64,000 nucleotides of DNA, taken from positions 1 through 64,000 of the forward strand of contig NZ_MDDC01000015.1 of assembly GCF_001875325.1 (NCBI RefSeq). Reading direction: 5' to 3'. Below the pieces are notes generated by a model. That model ran no database searches and was not told the DNA's origin. It was given only the letters and a program-made list of their open reading frames with translations. Positions 33,868 to 41,591 of this stretch are shown piece by piece (the first letter of the stretch is position 1; the number at the start of each line of letters is the position of its first letter). A program made the translations under genes and the position numbers. The stretch is from Neomoorella thermoacetica. Lineage in GTDB: Bacteria; Bacillota; DSM-521; Neomoorellales; Neomoorellaceae.

Positions 33868-34746
33868 TTAGCTGCGGCCGGTTTTTCCCTGCCTTACGGC
33901 CGCCAGGAGCAGATCTTCCAGCTTCAGGGGACTCGTCTCCAGGTACCGGGCCGCCTCCGGGAGCTGCTGCAGCAGGTGGCGGTAACTGCCTGTTACCCCC
34001 AGGCAACGGCCGCCTTCCTGCTGACAGGTTTTCAGCCAGGGCTTCAGTTCCTCCAGGCGAGAAGCAGGGAAGGCCAGCCTCTTCCAGTCGGCCAGGAGGT
34101 CGTCCTTCTCCTGGCACAGGAGCAATCTGCCCTCGTTTAAAACGGCCACATAATCGGCCACCTTCTCCACGTCTTCCATGAGATGGGTGGAGAAAAAGAT
34201 GGCCCGTTCTTCGTCCTGGATAAAGGCCAGCATCTCCTGGAGGACGTCGTGCCGGGCGATGGGGTCCAGGCCGGCCATGGGCTCATCCAGGATGAGCAGG
34301 CGGGGCCGGTGGGCCAGCGCCAGGGCCAGGGAGAGTTTGGTCCGGGTCCCCCTGGAAAGTTCTTTAACCTTCCTGTCGCGGGGCACATTAAACTTTTCCA
34401 GGAGCCGGCGGCACAGTCCATCGTCCCAGTGACGGTAAAGGCGGGCATAAAAGCCGGCCGTCCATGCCACCGTCATGTCCTGGTAATAGGGGTGGGATTC
34501 GGCAACGTAGCCCACCACCTGGCGAATTTCCAGTTCGTCCCGGCGGGAATCCAGGCCATATACCCGGATTTCCCCGTCGTCGGCGTGGAAAAGGTTCAAC
34601 AGGCATTTAATGGTGGTGCTTTTGCCGGCGCCGTTGGGACCGATGAAGCCCATGATATAACCGGCGGGCAGTTCCAGGGATAAGGGCCCCAGGGTAAAAC
34701 CGGGGAAAGACTTCTTTAAGTTCTGTACTTCCAGGGCGGCAGTCAT
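33868..34746 (-). CDS. ABC transporter ATP-binding protein (second cassette)
   Basis: A 292-residue ATPase with Walker A GPNGAGKSTT, signature ELSRGTRTKL, Walker B LLILDEPMAGLDP and H-loop FFSTHLMED. The signature differs from LSGGQ in the same way as in the paralogue at 8038-8946. It begins 2 bases after the GntR gene and is followed by its permease. The operon is likely induced by an envelope stress acting on the regulator. Confidence 0.9.
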   Translation of the reverse strand: MTAALEVQNLKKSFPGFTLGPLSLELPAGYIMGFIGPNGAGKSTTIKCLLNLFHADDGEIRVYGLDSRRDELEIRQVVGYVAESHPYYQDMTVAWTAGFYARLYRHWDDGLCRRLLEKFNVPRDRKVKELSRGTRTKLSLALALAHRPRLLILDEPMAGLDPIARHDVLQEMLAFIQDEERAIFFSTHLMEDVEKVADYVAVLNEGRLLLCQEKDDLLADWKRLAFPASRLEELKPWLKTCQQEGGRCLGVTGSYRHLLQQLPEAARYLETSPLKLEDLLLAAVRQGKTGRS

Positions 34747-34748
34747 GG

Positions 34749-35129
34749 TTAGCCATTACCTCCTTGCAGGATGCCGTCGAAAATGGCGCTGATTTCGCCA
34801 TCCGTGAGTCCCAGCCTGCGGGCCTCCTCCAGGGCCCGGGTAAGTAATCCGGCCGCTATTTTCCTGGCCGCCGCGCGGGCGGTTTCCCGGTCGACCCGGG
34901 CTACGAAGGTCCCCACCCCCTGGCGGGTAGTAAGCAAACCCTCCCGTTCCAGCTCCAGGTAGGCCCGCCGGGTGGTAATGACGCTGGTGGTTAGCTGCTG
35001 GGCCAGTTCGCGGATGGAGGGCAGGGGATCCCCCGGGGAAAGCTCGCCGGTGAGAATCAGGCGGCGAATTTCGTTAATGATCTGCTGGTACATGGGCTCC
35101 GGGTTTTCCCCGGATACTTTGAGGAGCAA
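34749..35129 (-). CDS. GntR-family regulator, YtrA subfamily (second cassette)
   Basis: A 126-residue YtrA-type regulator; recognition region PSIRELAQQLTTSVITTRRA is nearly that of the paralogue at 9227-9616. I start at a TTG (35127-35129) because GGGGAGGG is 5-6 bases upstream and because this gives the family length; the frame extends 117 bases further without support. Its probable operator is a perfect inverted repeat at 35196-35220. Confidence 0.85.
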   Translation of the reverse strand: MLLKVSGENPEPMYQQIINEIRRLILTGELSPGDPLPSIRELAQQLTTSVITTRRAYLELEREGLLTTRQGVGTFVARVDRETARAAARKIAAGLLTRALEEARRLGLTDGEISAIFDGILQGGNG

Positions 35130-35195
35130 GGGTATCCCTCCCCTTTTACGCTTTCGGGTGACCCGTTCCCCCTCGGATCGATGCCCGGAGAAACT

Positions 35196-35220
35196 ACTGT
35201 ATATACTATCTATATACAGT
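35196..35220. promoter_or_regulatory. Perfect inverted-repeat operator before the GntR regulator
   Basis: ACTGTATATA and TATATACAGT around 5 bases, with no mismatch, about 70 bases upstream of the start codon. It shares the TGTATA/TATACA half-sites with the site before the first cassette. Confidence 0.7.
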
Positions 35221-35297
35221 ATAGGCACAAGCGCAGGCCATGTCAAGGCTTAAGTGATAGTTTATAGACACCGTGCCATTATTACCTGATCACCCCC

Positions 35298-35327
35298 TTG
35301 ACAGGAACTCCCTGCCCCTGGTATGCT
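35298..35327 (+). promoter_or_regulatory. Promoter of the trpP-ecf operon
   Basis: TTGACA and TATGCT with an 18-base spacer. Transcription would start about 35335, so the RNA begins just before the 5' hairpin and triplet repeats. Confidence 0.7.
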
Positions 35328-35350
35328 AAAGGTAACCTGCTAAGGGAAAC

Positions 35351-35440
35351 AAACCATAGGTTTACCTGTTCGCAATTACCAAGGTCGAGCTGAGTTGAGA
35401 GCCAAGTATAGAGATGAGTGGAGACGAGACTGGCCGGTAG
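35351..35440 (+). promoter_or_regulatory. TRAP-like binding leader of trpP
   Basis: A small 5' hairpin (AAACC-ATA-GGTTT, 35351-35363) is followed by GAG triplets at 35387, 35392, 35397, 35411, 35416, 35421 and 35426, plus TAG at 35438. Within each run the spacing is exactly 5 nt. Such GAG/UAG-N2 arrays are bound by the ring-shaped tryptophan-activated protein TRAP. GACGAGACTGGCC (35423-35435) can pair with GGCGGTTTTCGTC (35460-35472), giving an antiterminator that the bound protein would prevent. Known TRAP targets in Bacillus include trpP. Confidence 0.78.
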
Positions 35441-35453
35441 TGAAAGGAAAAAG

Positions 35454-35484
35454 CAGCCTGGCGGTTTTCGTCAGGCTGTTTTTT
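35454..35484 (+). terminator. Attenuator terminator before trpP
   Basis: CAGCCTG and CAGGCTG arms with an 11-base loop and a run of six T, ending 69 bases before the trpP start codon. It competes with the antiterminator described for the triplet region. Confidence 0.85.
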
Positions 35485-35552
35485 ATTATCCAGCCGCACC
35501 GGGGCCGCAGCCCCGCCGGCAGCAATAATTCATTATCAAGGGGGAGTTATCA

Positions 35553-36107
35553 ATGGAAGAGGTCAAAGTAACCCGGGTGGAAAAGCAGGGACTGCAGGCC
35601 ATGGACGTGGTCGTGGTGGCCGTCCTGCTGGCAGCAGGCGCGGTACTCAGGATGATCACCCCGCCCTTCTTTGGCATTACTCCCAACGTAGTAATCGTTA
35701 TGTACGTCCTGGCCATCATGCTCCTAAAGCCCCGCCTGCCCCAGGTGCTGGGGATCGGCCTGGTGGCAGCCGCCGTCTGCCAGCTGACTACTAAATCCCT
35801 GCTGCCCTACCTGAATTTTGCCAGTGAACCGGTAGGAGCTATAGTTACCGCCCTTTTACTCTACCTGCCCTTTGATAAAAACGGCTTTTCCCGGGCGGCG
35901 AAGCCCTTTGTCGTTACCTTTCTGGGCACCTTCGCCAGCGGTTTTACCTATATTACCATTTTTAAAGCCGTTACCCTCTTTGCCACGTTGCCCAAGAACC
36001 CGGCTTATACCTATCTCTTAACGGTTGTCCTTGTCACAGGCGTGTTCAATGCCATCCTGGCCCAGGTCCTCTATTTCCCCTTGAAGCAGCTGCTGAAAAA
36101 TATGTAG
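35553..36107 (+). CDS. trpP: Tryptophan transporter TrpP, probable ECF S component
   Basis: A 184-residue membrane protein with five or six hydrophobic segments. The stretch MITPPFFGITPNVVIVMYVL and the following LLKPRLPQVLGIGLVAA match the TrpP/YhaG family, predicted to be tryptophan-specific S components. Three ECF module genes follow on the same strand, so energy coupling is locally encoded. The TRAP-like leader supports tryptophan as substrate because TRAP is activated by tryptophan. GGGGGAG precedes the ATG. Confidence 0.82.
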   Translation: MEEVKVTRVEKQGLQAMDVVVVAVLLAAGAVLRMITPPFFGITPNVVIVMYVLAIMLLKPRLPQVLGIGLVAAAVCQLTTKSLLPYLNFASEPVGAIVTALLLYLPFDKNGFSRAAKPFVVTFLGTFASGFTYITIFKAVTLFATLPKNPAYTYLLTVVLVTGVFNAILAQVLYFPLKQLLKNM

Positions 36108-36161
36108 GATAATGGAGGCATTTTGCCCGCTGTTACGGGTTGAATCACGGGGAGGCCGGCC

Positions 36162-37028
36162 ATGAAGCCCATAATTGCAATAGAAAACTTTACTTTTTAC
36201 TATCCCGACAGCCAGGTACCCGCCCTGGAGGGAATAAATTTAACCGTCCGGGAGGGAGAATTTTTAGGCCTGACCGGCCCCGCCGGTGCCGGCAAGACCA
36301 CCCTGGCCTTGGCCCTGAATGGCATCATCCCCAATTTCCAGGGAGGCCGTATGGGTGGCAGGGTAATGGTCGCCGGTTTAGACACGGCAAAAACCCCCTG
36401 CGCCCGGCTGGCCGGGGTTATCGGCAGCGTCTTCCAGGACCCGGAAGCCCAGCTGGTGGCGGAAGTAGTCGAGGATGAGCTGGCCTTCGGCCTGGAAAAC
36501 CTGGCCGTTCCGCGGGAAGAAATGCAGCGGCGCATCGGCGCCGCCCTGGAAATGGTGGGCATCGCCAGCCTGCGCCACCGCAGTTTACGGGAATTATCCG
36601 GCGGCCAGAAGCAAAAGGTGGCTATTGCCGCTGCCGTGGCTTTAAGGCCCCGGGTGCTGGTGCTGGATGAACCGACTTCCGAACTCGACCCCCGGGGGAC
36701 CTTGGAAATAATGGCCCTCCTGCAGCGGCTCAACCGGGAGTATGGCATGACCATCCTGCTGATTGAACAAAAAATAAGTGTCCTCGCACCCCGGGTCCCC
36801 CGGTTGGTTTGTCTTAACAAGGGCCGCATCGTGGCCGATGCCGGCCCGCGCCAGATCCTGGCCCAGGAGAAATTGACGGCCGACCTGGGCCTGGAAGTCC
36901 CCCCGGTAACAGCCCTGTTCCGGATGCTGCGCCGGGCCGGCGTCTATCACGGCGACCTGCCCCTGGATATAGACGAAGGCCGGCGGGAGCTGGGACGCCT
37001 GCTTGGGAGCCGGGCTTCCACGGCATAG
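36162..37028 (+). CDS. ECF transporter ATPase (first)
   Basis: A 288-residue ATPase of the CbiO/EcfA group with Walker A GPAGAGKTTL, Q-loop VFQDPEAQLV, signature ELSGGQKQKV and Walker B VLVLDEPTSELDP. The DPEAQ Q-loop is typical of ECF ATPases. It lies 54 bases after trpP and pairs with the second ATPase at 37316. A 287-base spacer separates the two ATPase genes, which is unusual. Confidence 0.9.
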   Translation: MKPIIAIENFTFYYPDSQVPALEGINLTVREGEFLGLTGPAGAGKTTLALALNGIIPNFQGGRMGGRVMVAGLDTAKTPCARLAGVIGSVFQDPEAQLVAEVVEDELAFGLENLAVPREEMQRRIGAALEMVGIASLRHRSLRELSGGQKQKVAIAAAVALRPRVLVLDEPTSELDPRGTLEIMALLQRLNREYGMTILLIEQKISVLAPRVPRLVCLNKGRIVADAGPRQILAQEKLTADLGLEVPPVTALFRMLRRAGVYHGDLPLDIDEGRRELGRLLGSRASTA

Positions 37029-37315
37029 CGGCCCGCAGGTAGGCTATAGATAGTCCCGTTTCTTATGAAGACCCCAAAGGGGCAAGCAGCTCCCCGTACG
37101 CATTTATTTATAGCCAAGGACCTGGTACGGGTAAAAAACGGCAGGGGAGCAATTGGTAAATACGCCGCTTATAACCGGCTAACCTTTCCGGGCGAGTTGA
37201 GTGGCAACTGCTGCAGGGATCATGGAGAGAGAAAAACGCTGCCAGCCGGCGGTAAAAGATACCTGCAGGGATGTCGCCAGCAGTACGGGGCGGCAACCTA
37301 TCTGGAGGCGCAAAA
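37029..37315. other. 287-bp spacer between the two ECF ATPase genes
   Basis: An 84-codon plus-strand frame (37065-37319) with a Lys/Arg-rich, low-complexity translation is present, but codon use and lack of homology make it doubtful. The motif CTGCAGGGAT occurs twice, at 37211 and 37262. I cannot name an RNA element. Confidence 0.3.
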
Positions 37316-38161
37316 ATGATCCGGGCTGAAAATGTACAGTTTACTTACCCCAACGGTTTTCAGGCCCTCAGGGGCCTCTCCTTTCATATCCGGGCCGGGG
37401 AATTCGTGGCCGTCATCGGCCAGAACGGCGCCGGGAAAACCACCCTCCTCAAGCTTCTGAACGGGCTTCTCAAACCCACAGCGGGCCGGATCCTGCTGGG
37501 CGGCCTGGACACGTCACGGGCGCGGGTGGCTGAACTGGCCCGCAAGGTAGGCTTCCTTTTTCAAAATCCGGATCACCAGATCTTCCTGCCTACTGTAAGG
37601 GAAGAACTGGCCTTCGGTCCTAAGAATTTAGGTCTCAAAGGGGCGGCCCTGGCAGATAGGGTGGCGGAGGCGGCTGCCGCCGCAGGCCTCACCCCTTACC
37701 TGGACGTTAACCCCCGGCAGCTCAGCAAAGGCCAGCGCCAGCGGGTGGCCCTGGCTTCCGTCCTGGCCATGCAGCCGGAAGTCCTGGTCCTGGACGAACC
37801 CACCACCGGCCAGGACTACCGCGAGGCCCTGGAGATCATGACTATTGTTAAAAGACTCCACCGGCAGGGCCACACCATCCTCCTGGTGAGTCACGACATG
37901 GAGATGGTAGCCCGCTTCGCCGACCGGGCCCTGGTCCTGGGGGCAGGGCAGTTGCTCCTGGATGGGCCCGTGGCGCAGGTCTTTGCCCGGGATGATATCC
38001 TGGCCGCTACCGGCCTCGTACCTCCCCAGGCCATGCAACTGGCCCGCCCCTACCTGGAAAAAGGGCTCCTACCGGGAGTGCTGACGGTGGAAGAACTCTA
38101 CCAGGCCCTGATCCCCCTGCTGCGAGGTGAGTCCGGTGCCCGGCAAATCCTTCCTGCATAG
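37316..38161 (+). CDS. ECF transporter ATPase (second)
   Basis: A 281-residue ATPase of the CbiO/EcfA group: Walker A GQNGAGKTTL, Q-loop LFQNPDHQIF, signature QLSKGQRQRV, Walker B VLVLDEPTTGQD and H-loop LVSHDME. I start at the ATG at 37316, with CTGGAGGCG upstream; an earlier start at 37271 is less likely. Its 3' end overlaps the T-component gene by about 26 bases. Confidence 0.9.
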   Translation: MIRAENVQFTYPNGFQALRGLSFHIRAGEFVAVIGQNGAGKTTLLKLLNGLLKPTAGRILLGGLDTSRARVAELARKVGFLFQNPDHQIFLPTVREELAFGPKNLGLKGAALADRVAEAAAAAGLTPYLDVNPRQLSKGQRQRVALASVLAMQPEVLVLDEPTTGQDYREALEIMTIVKRLHRQGHTILLVSHDMEMVARFADRALVLGAGQLLLDGPVAQVFARDDILAATGLVPPQAMQLARPYLEKGLLPGVLTVEELYQALIPLLRGESGARQILPA

Positions 38162-38888
38162 GCTGAATCCCATCACTAAAATCGTCTGGTCCCTGGCGGT
38201 TATTACCGTGGCCTTCGCCTTCCGGGAACCCCTGCCCCTCCTGGCTCTCTGGGCGTCCGTCCTGGCCGTAGCCCTGGCCGGCCGGGTCTTCAAAGAAATC
38301 CTGCCCGCGCTCCGGGGACTGCTGGTCTTTGCCGCCATCTTCTTTTTGTTCCAGGTATTTTTAATCAATGAAGGCCGCACCCTTTTCACCCTGATCCCCG
38401 GTACCGGCTTCGGCCGGATCACCGATGTGGGGCTCACGGCCTGCACTGTGCTGGCCTTAAGGATGCTGGCCATGACCTCCACTATCCCCGTCATCCTGAC
38501 CACCACCCCGTCACGGGATATGATTGTGGCCTTTATAGATAAACTCAAGGTCCCCTACGTCTACGCCCTGATGCTGGTCACCTCTTTGAGGTTCATACCC
38601 ACCCTCCAGGAGGAATTAAACCTGGTTATCCAGGCCCAGCGGGCCCGGGCCTACGACCTGGAGGGCCGCCATCTGGGCAGGTACCTGATGGCCATCGTCC
38701 CCCTGGCCGTGCCCCTACTCCTCTCTTCCGTCCAGCGGGCCCGTATTATGGCCATCGCCATGGAGACCCGGGGGTTCAACGCCGGCCCCCGTACCAGCTT
38801 CCGTACTTCTACCTTTCAGCCGCTGGACTACGGGGCGATCGCCGCTTGCCTGGTCCTGGGCGCCATCCTGTTAGCCGTAAGCCTGTAA
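38136..38888 (+). CDS. ECF transporter T component (EcfT)
   Basis: A 250-residue membrane protein with the CbiQ/EcfT domain. The two coupling boxes are visible as AQRARAYDLEG (Ala-Arg-Ala) and SSVQRARIMAIAMETRGF (second Arg-containing box). It begins LHRLNPITKIVWSLAV after a GTG; either 38127 or 38136 could be used, the latter having GAGGTGA 6 bases upstream. Last gene of the trpP-ecf operon. Confidence 0.88.
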   Translation: MPGKSFLHRLNPITKIVWSLAVITVAFAFREPLPLLALWASVLAVALAGRVFKEILPALRGLLVFAAIFFLFQVFLINEGRTLFTLIPGTGFGRITDVGLTACTVLALRMLAMTSTIPVILTTTPSRDMIVAFIDKLKVPYVYALMLVTSLRFIPTLQEELNLVIQAQRARAYDLEGRHLGRYLMAIVPLAVPLLLSSVQRARIMAIAMETRGFNAGPRTSFRTSTFQPLDYGAIAACLVLGAILLAVSL

Positions 38889-39253
38889 GCAGGCGGTTGG
38901 CCCGGTAAGTACCAAACCCTACTGCCTGGTTTAAAAGGGGTAGTCCCACGGTGAGTATACGCCTGGACCAGCCCCTTTTAAATTTAACTTTGCGGCCCCG
39001 GCCTGCCCTTTTATTTAATAATGGGCCAGCCAAACATGCGGGCCAGGTGGCCGTATGCCCACCCATTTTTGCCTGTACGGCCCTCCGTACTTAACATTGT
39101 ATTTTGCCGGCAGGTGGAGTAAAGAATGCCCGGCCCCCGGATTTCGGCACTGCCTCATCGCCCTGGCCCTTTACTATCCCGCAAACCGTGGGATTTCATA
39201 AGGGCATAATTACACCCTTTCCGGCAAAGGCTAAAACAGGGTGGATTGAATAT
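38889..39253. other. Intergenic region between ecfT and the ferritin-like gene
   Basis: Apart from the hairpin at 38930-38982 nothing is assignable. A promoter for the following gene probably lies in 39070-39240 but no box stands out. Confidence 0.35.
38930..38982 (+). terminator. Large hairpin, probable terminator of the trpP-ecf operon
   Basis: TTTAAAAGGGG and CCCCTTTTAAA arms with an inner GTCC/GGAC pairing, about 40 bases after the EcfT stop. Confidence 0.6.
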
Positions 39254-39736
39254 ATGGATGAAAAGACCCTCCTCCGCAGTCTCAACTGGTTTTACAGCCT
39301 GGAAATAGATCAAGCCGACCTTTACAAGACCCAGGCCCGTGTCGCCGGCGATATTTATCTGCGACAGTTGCTGACCCGGGTGGCGGAGATTGAGCAGGAA
39401 CACATCATTAACCTGGAGGCGGAAATCCGCCGCCGTGGTGCCACTCCCACCCGCCTGGGGTCTCTTATTGCCCCCGTCCTTGGAGTAGCGGCGGGGACCA
39501 TTCTCAACTGGACCAACCCGCGCACCGTCCTCCGTGCCAACATCACCCTGGAAGAAAAGGCCATGGCTGATTATAAAGGCCTGCTCCTCAGGGTGGGCCA
39601 AAAACCCCTCTTTGACCTCCTCTGGCGCCACCTCATCGACGAAGACCTCCACACGGCCTGGTTTAGTAACAAATTAAAGGAACTGGACCGCCTGGCCGGG
39701 CGAAAAAAGGGGCTATTTACCTATAACAAAACTTGA
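39254..39736 (+). CDS. Ferritin-like (rubrerythrin/COQ7-type) di-iron protein
   Basis: A 160-residue helical protein with the ferritin-like pattern of metal ligands: Glu in FYSLEIDQADLY, E-x-x-H in IEQEHIINLEAE, Glu in NITLEEKAMADYKG and the late Glu-x-x-His in LIDEDLHTAWF. The family includes demethoxyubiquinone hydroxylase and rubrerythrin-like proteins for peroxide or oxygen handling. Its position just before a cytochrome bd operon fits oxygen defence. Start chosen at the ATG at 39254; a longer frame from 39104 is unsupported. Confidence 0.75.
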   Translation: MDEKTLLRSLNWFYSLEIDQADLYKTQARVAGDIYLRQLLTRVAEIEQEHIINLEAEIRRRGATPTRLGSLIAPVLGVAAGTILNWTNPRTVLRANITLEEKAMADYKGLLLRVGQKPLFDLLWRHLIDEDLHTAWFSNKLKELDRLAGRKKGLFTYNKT

Positions 39737-39761
39737 CAGGTTAGATAAGATAAGTTATCAT
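39733..39761 (+). promoter_or_regulatory. Promoter upstream of the Rrf2 relic
   Basis: Consensus TTGACA and TATCAT with a 17-base spacer. It overlaps the end of the ferritin-like gene and would transcribe the decayed regulator and possibly cydABDC. Confidence 0.65.
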
Positions 39762-39802
39762 TACTATAAAGTATACTGAACGAATACATTTTTGCAAAAA
39801 AA

Positions 39803-39955
39803 TTTTTCTCACTCTATACCAGGCTACCAGTTATACCCTTCGCGCCGTCCTTTATCTGCAAGATCGGAATCCGGTCCAATAGCTGAAAGCCGAGACCATC
39901 GCCCTGCACTAATAATCCCCATGCGTTTTCTATAAAAAATCATGCGTTCCCCGGT
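39803..39955 (+). pseudogene. Decayed Rrf2-family regulator gene
   Basis: The plus strand reads ATSYTLRAVLYLQDRNPVQ and then a TAG (39890-39892), followed by LKAETIALH and, in another frame, IIPMRFL and KIMR. Rrf2 regulators begin with a recognition helix of the form TDYALRAVLYLA and continue IAE..IPMRFLYKIMR, so order and spacing match. At least three stops and one frameshift are present and nothing remains of the cluster-binding C-terminus. Confidence 0.65.
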
Positions 39956-40152
39956 CCAGGCGGGCCTTTTCAGTACTACCCGGTACCAGCGGCAGCTTTG
40001 CTCCGGCCAGGCCGGCAGGAGAGATAGCCCTGCTGGATGTGGTTGACGCGGTTGAAGTCCAGGCGACCCTGTGACTGGAACCACGCCGCCGCACCCCGGC
40101 CGGAAACCCCTGAAAATTTTTTATTATGGAAAGGGGGGAATTGTATGACCAG

Positions 40153-40177
40153 AAACTATACCGCCGGAGTATAGTTT
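40153..40177. promoter_or_regulatory. Perfect inverted repeat upstream of cydA
   Basis: AAACTATAC and GTATAGTTT around 7 bases, 29 bases before the cydA start codon. It could be an operator or an RNA hairpin close to the ribosome-binding site GAGGAGGGG. Its position fits repression or oxygen control of the cyd operon. Confidence 0.55.
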
Positions 40178-40205
40178 AGGCTTAATTTAAGAGGAGGGGT
40201 ACTTT

Positions 40206-41591
40206 ATGGACGCTCTCTTGCTGGCGCGGTGGCAATTCGGCATAACCTCGGTTTACCATTTCCTCTTCGTCCCCCTGACCCTGGGGCTGTCCGTCCTGGT
40301 GGCCATCATGGAAACCATCTACGTCCGCACTGGTGATGAAAATTATAAAAACATGGCCCGTTTCTGGGGCCGCCTTTTCCTGATTAACTTCGCCATGGGT
40401 GTCGTGACGGGCATTGTCCAGGAGTTTCATTTCGGCATGAACTGGTCCGAATACTCCCGTTTCATGGGGGATATTTTCGGCGCCCCCCTGGCCATAGAAG
40501 CCCTGGCCGCCTTTTTCCTGGAATCCACTTTTTTGGGCCTGTGGCTCTTTGGCTGGGATAAGCTGCCTAAAGCCCTCCACGCCGCCTGCATCTGGCTGGT
40601 GGCCTTCGCCTCCAACCTTTCCGCCTTCTGGATCCTGGTGGCCAGTTCCTTCATGCAGGAGCCGGTGGGTTACGCCCTGCGTAACGGTCGCGCCGAGATG
40701 ACGGATTTCTTCGCCCTCCTGACCAATCCTCACGTCCTCTACCAGTTCCCCCACACCGTCCTGGCCGGATTTGTCACGGCATCCTTTTTCGTCATGGGGA
40801 TCAGCGCCTACCACCTGCTGCGACGCAGCCAGCTGGAACCCTTCCGCCGTTCCTTCCGGCTGGCGCTAATCATGGGCCTCATCAGTAGCCTGCTGGTGGC
40901 GGGTATCGGGCACCTCCAGGGCCAGCACCTGGTCGCTTCCCAGCCCATGAAGATGGCGGCGGCCGAAGCCCTCTGGGACAGCGCCGACCCGGCGCCCCTG
41001 GCCCTGGTAGCCCTTGTCGACCAGGAAAACCAGCGCAACAATCTGGAAATTAAGATCCCTGCCCTGACGAGTTTCCTTGCTTACAACAGCTTCCGGGGCG
41101 AGGTCAAGGGCCTGAAGGATCTCCAGGCCGCAGCCGCGGGGCAATACGGCCCGGGCAACTATATACCGCCGGTGGTCCCGGTATTCTGGAGCTTTCGTTT
41201 AATGATTGTGGCCGGGCTGTGGTTGATTGTACTCTCCTTCTACAGCCTGTACCTCTGGCGCAAGGGACTGCTGGAAAGCAGGCCCCTGGTCCTCAAAGCC
41301 CTGCTCTGGAGTATTCCGGTCCCCTACCTGGCCAACTCCGCTGGCTGGTTGATGGCGGAGATCGGCCGTTACCCCTGGATTGTTTACGGCCTACAGCGGC
41401 TCGAGGCGGCCGTCTCGCCCGGGGTATCCGCTGCCGCTATTTTGACTACCCTGGTGGCCTTTACCCTGCTGTACGGCCTGCTGGCCGTGGTGGATGTCTA
41501 CCTCCTGGCCAAATTCGCCCGCCAGGGTGTAGAAGACCAGCCGCCTGCCGGTAAAATAAATACTTCCGGGGAGGTGTCGTTATGGATCTGA
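40206..41591 (+). CDS. cydA: Cytochrome bd quinol oxidase subunit I
   Basis: A 461-residue membrane protein of the CydA family. The first heme-ligating histidine is in SVYHFLFVPLTLG (residue 18), and the quinol/heme region GRYPW appears at about 395 in place of GRQPW. The Q-loop is short, as in Gram-positive enzymes. It reduces oxygen to water, which in a strict anaerobe mainly removes traces of oxygen. It overlaps cydB by 10 bases in the order cydABDC. Confidence 0.93.
   Translation: MDALLLARWQFGITSVYHFLFVPLTLGLSVLVAIMETIYVRTGDENYKNMARFWGRLFLINFAMGVVTGIVQEFHFGMNWSEYSRFMGDIFGAPLAIEALAAFFLESTFLGLWLFGWDKLPKALHAACIWLVAFASNLSAFWILVASSFMQEPVGYALRNGRAEMTDFFALLTNPHVLYQFPHTVLAGFVTASFFVMGISAYHLLRRSQLEPFRRSFRLALIMGLISSLLVAGIGHLQGQHLVASQPMKMAAAEALWDSADPAPLALVALVDQENQRNNLEIKIPALTSFLAYNSFRGEVKGLKDLQAAAAGQYGPGNYIPPVVPVFWSFRLMIVAGLWLIVLSFYSLYLWRKGLLESRPLVLKALLWSIPVPYLANSAGWLMAEIGRYPWIVYGLQRLEAAVSPGVSAAAILTTLVAFTLLYGLLAVVDVYLLAKFARQGVEDQPPAGKINTSGEVSLWI

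Noticed and set aside
37065-37319. 84-codon frame between ECF ATPase genes
   Set aside because: No recognisable domain, atypical composition and no convincing ribosome-binding site; kept only as an unexplained spacer.
39824-40084. 86-codon minus-strand frame
   Set aside because: No family resemblance; the opposite strand shows Rrf2-like coding remains.
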